A program made the translations under genes and the position numbers. Below the pieces are notes generated by a model, which worked only from the letters and a program-made list of their open reading frames with translations, ran no database searches and was not told where the DNA came from. Below are positions 61,754-64,000 of a stretch of DNA of 64,000 nt, in pieces; the first letter of the stretch is position 1, and each line of letters starts with the position of its first letter. This DNA comes from Anaerolineales bacterium UBA5195 (GTDB lineage Bacteria > Chloroflexota > Anaerolineae > Anaerolineales > Villigracilaceae), in assembly GCA_002412925.1 (NCBI GenBank), contig DHVZ01000046.1, positions 21,701 to 85,700 of the forward strand, written 5' to 3'.

Positions 61754-62683
61754 TCAGCCTGCCCCGACATGGCCCAGGCCGGGGGAGACTTTTGACTCCA
61801 AAACCGGGAATGGATCTGCAAAGGCGCGGGTAAAAGCATCATCGATAATAGTAGAAACTTCGGCCTCGGCCTGGGCCAGTTCAGCAGAGGAAAGCCGGGG
61901 CGCGTGGATGGCCAACGGGTCGAATTCAGCGCGGATTTTTGCAATCGCCGCGCGGTCGCGAGGGTCATCGCCTTTGCTATGGGCGGCGAAGCGGTAGGTG
62001 TGCAGGATCAAAGCTCCGGGGAGAACGTTCCCGCGCACATGCCCAAGGGCCTCAGCGGCGCGGGGGCGGATCTCCAGCACATCGCTGGAATCAACTTCCC
62101 AGGTTTTGATCCCAAAGGCTTCGAAGCGCGCCGGGATTGAGCCTGCGACGCCTTTTTCGATTGGCGTGGTCTGGGCATAACGATTGTTTTCGATGACAAA
62201 CAGGATGGGAAGCCCCCAGAGCGCGGCAATGTTCAGGCTTTCATAAAGCGCGCCTTCGCCCAGGGTGCCATCGCCAATGAAAACCAACGCAATCAGACCG
62301 GTCTTTTGAACTTTCTGGGCCAGGGCCATGCCCGTGGCGACGGGGACGATTCCGCCCTGGATGCCGTTGGAATAAAAATTGCGCCAATGGATGTGCTGGC
62401 TGCCGCCGCGTCCGCCGACCAGCCCGGTGGCTTTGCCCATCAGTTCTGCGGCCAGCTTGTAGGGATCGCCCCCATCGGCGAGGAAATGGCCATGACAGCG
62501 GTGATTACTCCAGACGATGTCGTCGGGGCTGGCTGCCTGGAAAATCGCTGCCGCATCGGCTTCCTGCCCGATGTAGGCATGGGTGGTGCCAAAGAGCCTG
62601 CCAGCGGAGAACTCGTCCAGGGCGCGCTCCTCGAAACGCCGGATGAGCAACATGGTGCGGTAAAGGTCGTGGTTTTGGGTCAT
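61754..62683 (-). CDS. 2-oxoacid dehydrogenase E1 component, alpha subunit
   Basis: 309 residues, short for the family. Thiamine-diphosphate motif GDGTLGEGALYESLNIAALW ending LFVIENN, and HYGxxGGRGGSQHIHW-like GLVGGRGGSQHIH with a family opening DLYRTMLLIRRFEERAL. Substrate cannot be told (acetoin, branched-chain and pyruvate enzymes share these motifs). The ATG at 62683 is chosen; a TATAAT box lies nine bases upstream on the minus strand, so the transcript is leaderless or nearly so. Confidence 0.92.
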   Translation of the reverse strand: MTQNHDLYRTMLLIRRFEERALDEFSAGRLFGTTHAYIGQEADAAAIFQAASPDDIVWSNHRCHGHFLADGGDPYKLAAELMGKATGLVGGRGGSQHIHWRNFYSNGIQGGIVPVATGMALAQKVQKTGLIALVFIGDGTLGEGALYESLNIAALWGLPILFVIENNRYAQTTPIEKGVAGSIPARFEAFGIKTWEVDSSDVLEIRPRAAEALGHVRGNVLPGALILHTYRFAAHSKGDDPRDRAAIAKIRAEFDPLAIHAPRLSSAELAQAEAEVSTIIDDAFTRAFADPFPVLESKVSPGLGHVGAG

Positions 62684-62692
62684 GACGGGTGA

Positions 62693-62698
62693 ATTATA
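62693..62698 (-). promoter_or_regulatory. -10 box for the E1-alpha/E1-beta operon (leaderless type)
   Basis: TATAAT on the minus strand, nine bases (TCACCCGTC) before the ATG at 62683; no ribosome site. Confidence 0.6.
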
Positions 62699-62728
62699 GC
62701 AGATGAACTTCTCCCCTTTTGAGCGTGG

Positions 62729-62734
62729 TATAAT
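62729..62734 (+). promoter_or_regulatory. -10 box for the LysM gene (near-leaderless type)
   Basis: TATAAT ten bases (CCTGTCCCGT) before the ATG at 62745; no ribosome site. It is divergent from the E1-alpha box 31 bases away. Confidence 0.6.
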
Positions 62735-62744
62735 CCTGTCCCGT

Positions 62745-63905
62745 ATGAGTCCAGAGATCACATCCACCCCTAATACGAAAATTTGTCCCACCTGCGGCAC
62801 ACGTCTGGCAGAGAATGCCACCCGCTGCCTGGTGTGCGGGACAGAACTCCACCCCACCGTGGAGGCTAAAAAACCGGCTGGCGTAAGAGCCAGTCACATG
62901 CCAGAAATCACGCTCAGCTTGCCCGCTGCGCTTGGTTTGCTGACGATCTTCCTGATTGTGGGCGCCGTTCTGGTATTTGCGGTCATGCGCATGCTCGGTG
63001 GCAGCACCACCGCCCCGGCGCAAGGTGTCACCCCCACGCTGACCGCCACAATGACTGCGGAGCTGACTTCCACAGAAGCGGCCACATTAACACCCATCCC
63101 GACGGCGACCACCCAGCCCCCCCTCGATTACACCGTTGCCGCTGGCGACACATGCACATCCATCGCGCTGTTCTTTAACGTTTCGGTGCAAAGCATCATC
63201 GTCTTGAACAACCTGCCAGTAGCCTGCAACACCCTTTCCATCGGCCAGCCGCTCAAAATCCCCTACCCCACGCCCACCCCATTACCGCAAGCCACCGTCA
63301 CGCTTGACCCGGTGAGTGATGCCATCGCCAAATGCGAAAAGGTCATTTATACTGTGCAGGAAAACGACACATTGGGCAGTATTTCGGCCAATTACGCCGT
63401 CCCGGCTGAGGCGATTAAATCATACAACGGGCTAAGCACAGATACGGTTTTCCTGGGGATGAGCCTGATTGTTCCACTTTGCGAGCGGGCGGCCACCCCC
63501 GGGCCAACCCCAACCCCCACCACCCCACCGCCCTACCCGGCCCCGAACCTGCTTTTACCGGCTGACGGCGCTTCCTTTACGCTGGCGAACATTAACATCA
63601 CCCTGCAATGGGCCTCGATTGGCACCTTGCGTGATAACGAGACCTATATCATCGTCATCGAAGATGTGACCGAAGGTGAGGGTCGACGCCTGGTCGATTA
63701 TGTTGTCGACACAAAATATATCGTCCCGGCCTCCTTCCGTCCGAAGGACAACGCACCACATATTTTCCGCTGGCATGTTTCAACCGTCCGGAGGACAGGC
63801 ACCGACGATCAGGGCCAACCCATTTGGAACAAAGCAGGAGAGCTTTCCACGCCACGGGTCTTCTCGTGGCAGGGGGTGGCGCCAGAAGCGACCCCGAAAC
63901 CGTAA
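62745..63905 (+). CDS. Zinc-ribbon, membrane-anchored double-LysM protein
   Basis: 386 residues. A cytoplasmic zinc ribbon (CPTCGTRLAENATRCLVCG) precedes one membrane helix (LGLLTIFLIVGAVLVFAVM) and a Thr-rich linker. Then two LysM modules for peptidoglycan or chitin-type glycans: YTVAAGDTCTSIALFFNVSV and IYTVQENDTLGSISANYAVP. A Pro/Thr linker leads to a C-terminal beta domain (NLLLPADGASFTLANINITL, then VVDTKYIVPASFRPKD). It probably tethers the cell wall. ATG 62745 fits the promoter better than 62703. Confidence 0.85.
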   Translation: MSPEITSTPNTKICPTCGTRLAENATRCLVCGTELHPTVEAKKPAGVRASHMPEITLSLPAALGLLTIFLIVGAVLVFAVMRMLGGSTTAPAQGVTPTLTATMTAELTSTEAATLTPIPTATTQPPLDYTVAAGDTCTSIALFFNVSVQSIIVLNNLPVACNTLSIGQPLKIPYPTPTPLPQATVTLDPVSDAIAKCEKVIYTVQENDTLGSISANYAVPAEAIKSYNGLSTDTVFLGMSLIVPLCERAATPGPTPTPTTPPPYPAPNLLLPADGASFTLANINITLQWASIGTLRDNETYIIVIEDVTEGEGRRLVDYVVDTKYIVPASFRPKDNAPHIFRWHVSTVRRTGTDDQGQPIWNKAGELSTPRVFSWQGVAPEATPKP

Positions 63906-63910
63906 ACGAA

Positions 63911-63945
63911 GAAAACACCCCGCGTTTGCGGGGTGTTTTCTTATT
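63911..63945 (+). terminator. Intrinsic terminator after the LysM gene
   Basis: GAAAACACCCCGC / GCGGGGTGTTTTC, perfect 13-bp stem, loop GTTT, then TTATT. The last 55 bases of the window show nothing further. Confidence 0.92.
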
Positions 63946-64000
63946 ATCAGTACTTCAGGAAAGTTGAAAGAACTTCCGATTTTAGGTGTGCGCGGCGGGC

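Overview
This window looks like chromosome of a Chloroflexota bacterium, probably Anaerolineae. The assignment is inferred from gene style and not from a marker tree. Supporting signs are many lipoproteins with Thr/Pro-rich linkers after a lipobox, a giant MalT-like LuxR regulator, a menaquinone prenyltransferase (MenA), TatA/B plus TatC, and a Gram-positive-like SOS box upstream of recA. Coding density is high. I found no rRNA, tRNA or CRISPR array.

Layout. 1-4.4 kb: a TetR-like gene tail, then an SsuABC/ThiXYZ-type ABC transporter (binding protein, ATPase, permease). This operon is littered with palindromic repeats. A wHTH/ATPase/STAS-like regulator sits inside it, flanked on its right by a second copy of the ATPase gene's 3' end. 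4.5-9.9 kb: SRPBCC protein, menA, small proteins and a large lipoprotein with starch-binding-like domains and a TIM-barrel-like end. 10.0-16.2 kb (all minus): tatC, tatA/B, nusB, an Asp23-family gene, fabG, a DUF1461 membrane protein, a membrane-fused spermidine-synthase-like protein and a hypothetical. 16.3-18.4 kb: an unknown membrane-anchored protein, ribosomal protein L25 and a GyrI-like protein behind a MerR-type promoter.

18.5-30.9 kb (minus): a beta-mannoside utilisation locus read right to left: LacI, GH130 phosphorylase, a second LacI, an oligosaccharide/peptide-type ABC system (binding protein, two permeases, two ATPases) and a GH2 beta-mannosidase, ending in a formylglycine-enzyme gene fragment. 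31.2-45 kb: MalT-like LuxR regulator, TetR with divergent sugar MFS and GH3 beta-glucosidase, a GyrI-like gene fragment, GH15 glucoamylase-like enzyme, another MFS, and a VWA lipoprotein. 44.3-50.4 kb: envelope lipoproteins (two M23 peptidases, a TolB-like propeller, an NBR1-Ig-like protein) around recA. 50.4-57.7 kb: HEAT protein, methyltransferases, eIF1/YciH, leucyl aminopeptidase, a divergent PRPP synthetase, DUF1330, a broken UbiG-like methyltransferase and a sulfotransferase. 57.7-64 kb: lgt, then the most unusual gene, and a zinc-ribbon/LysM membrane protein.

The most unusual gene (58610-59761, minus) encodes a lipoyl domain and an E3-binding-like domain joined to a PglD/NeuD-type left-handed beta-helix acyltransferase. 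It sits close to genes for E1-alpha and E1-beta of a 2-oxoacid dehydrogenase. The normal E2 catalytic domain is absent. The inference is a dedicated complex that makes an acyl-lipoyl intermediate from a 2-oxoacid and passes it to an amino sugar or sugar hydroxyl. Other themes are leaderless-type promoters (TATAAT-like box 6-10 bp before the start codon, no Shine-Dalgarno), intrinsic terminators lying inside lipoprotein signal-peptide codons, and palindromic repeats inserted in frame in genes.
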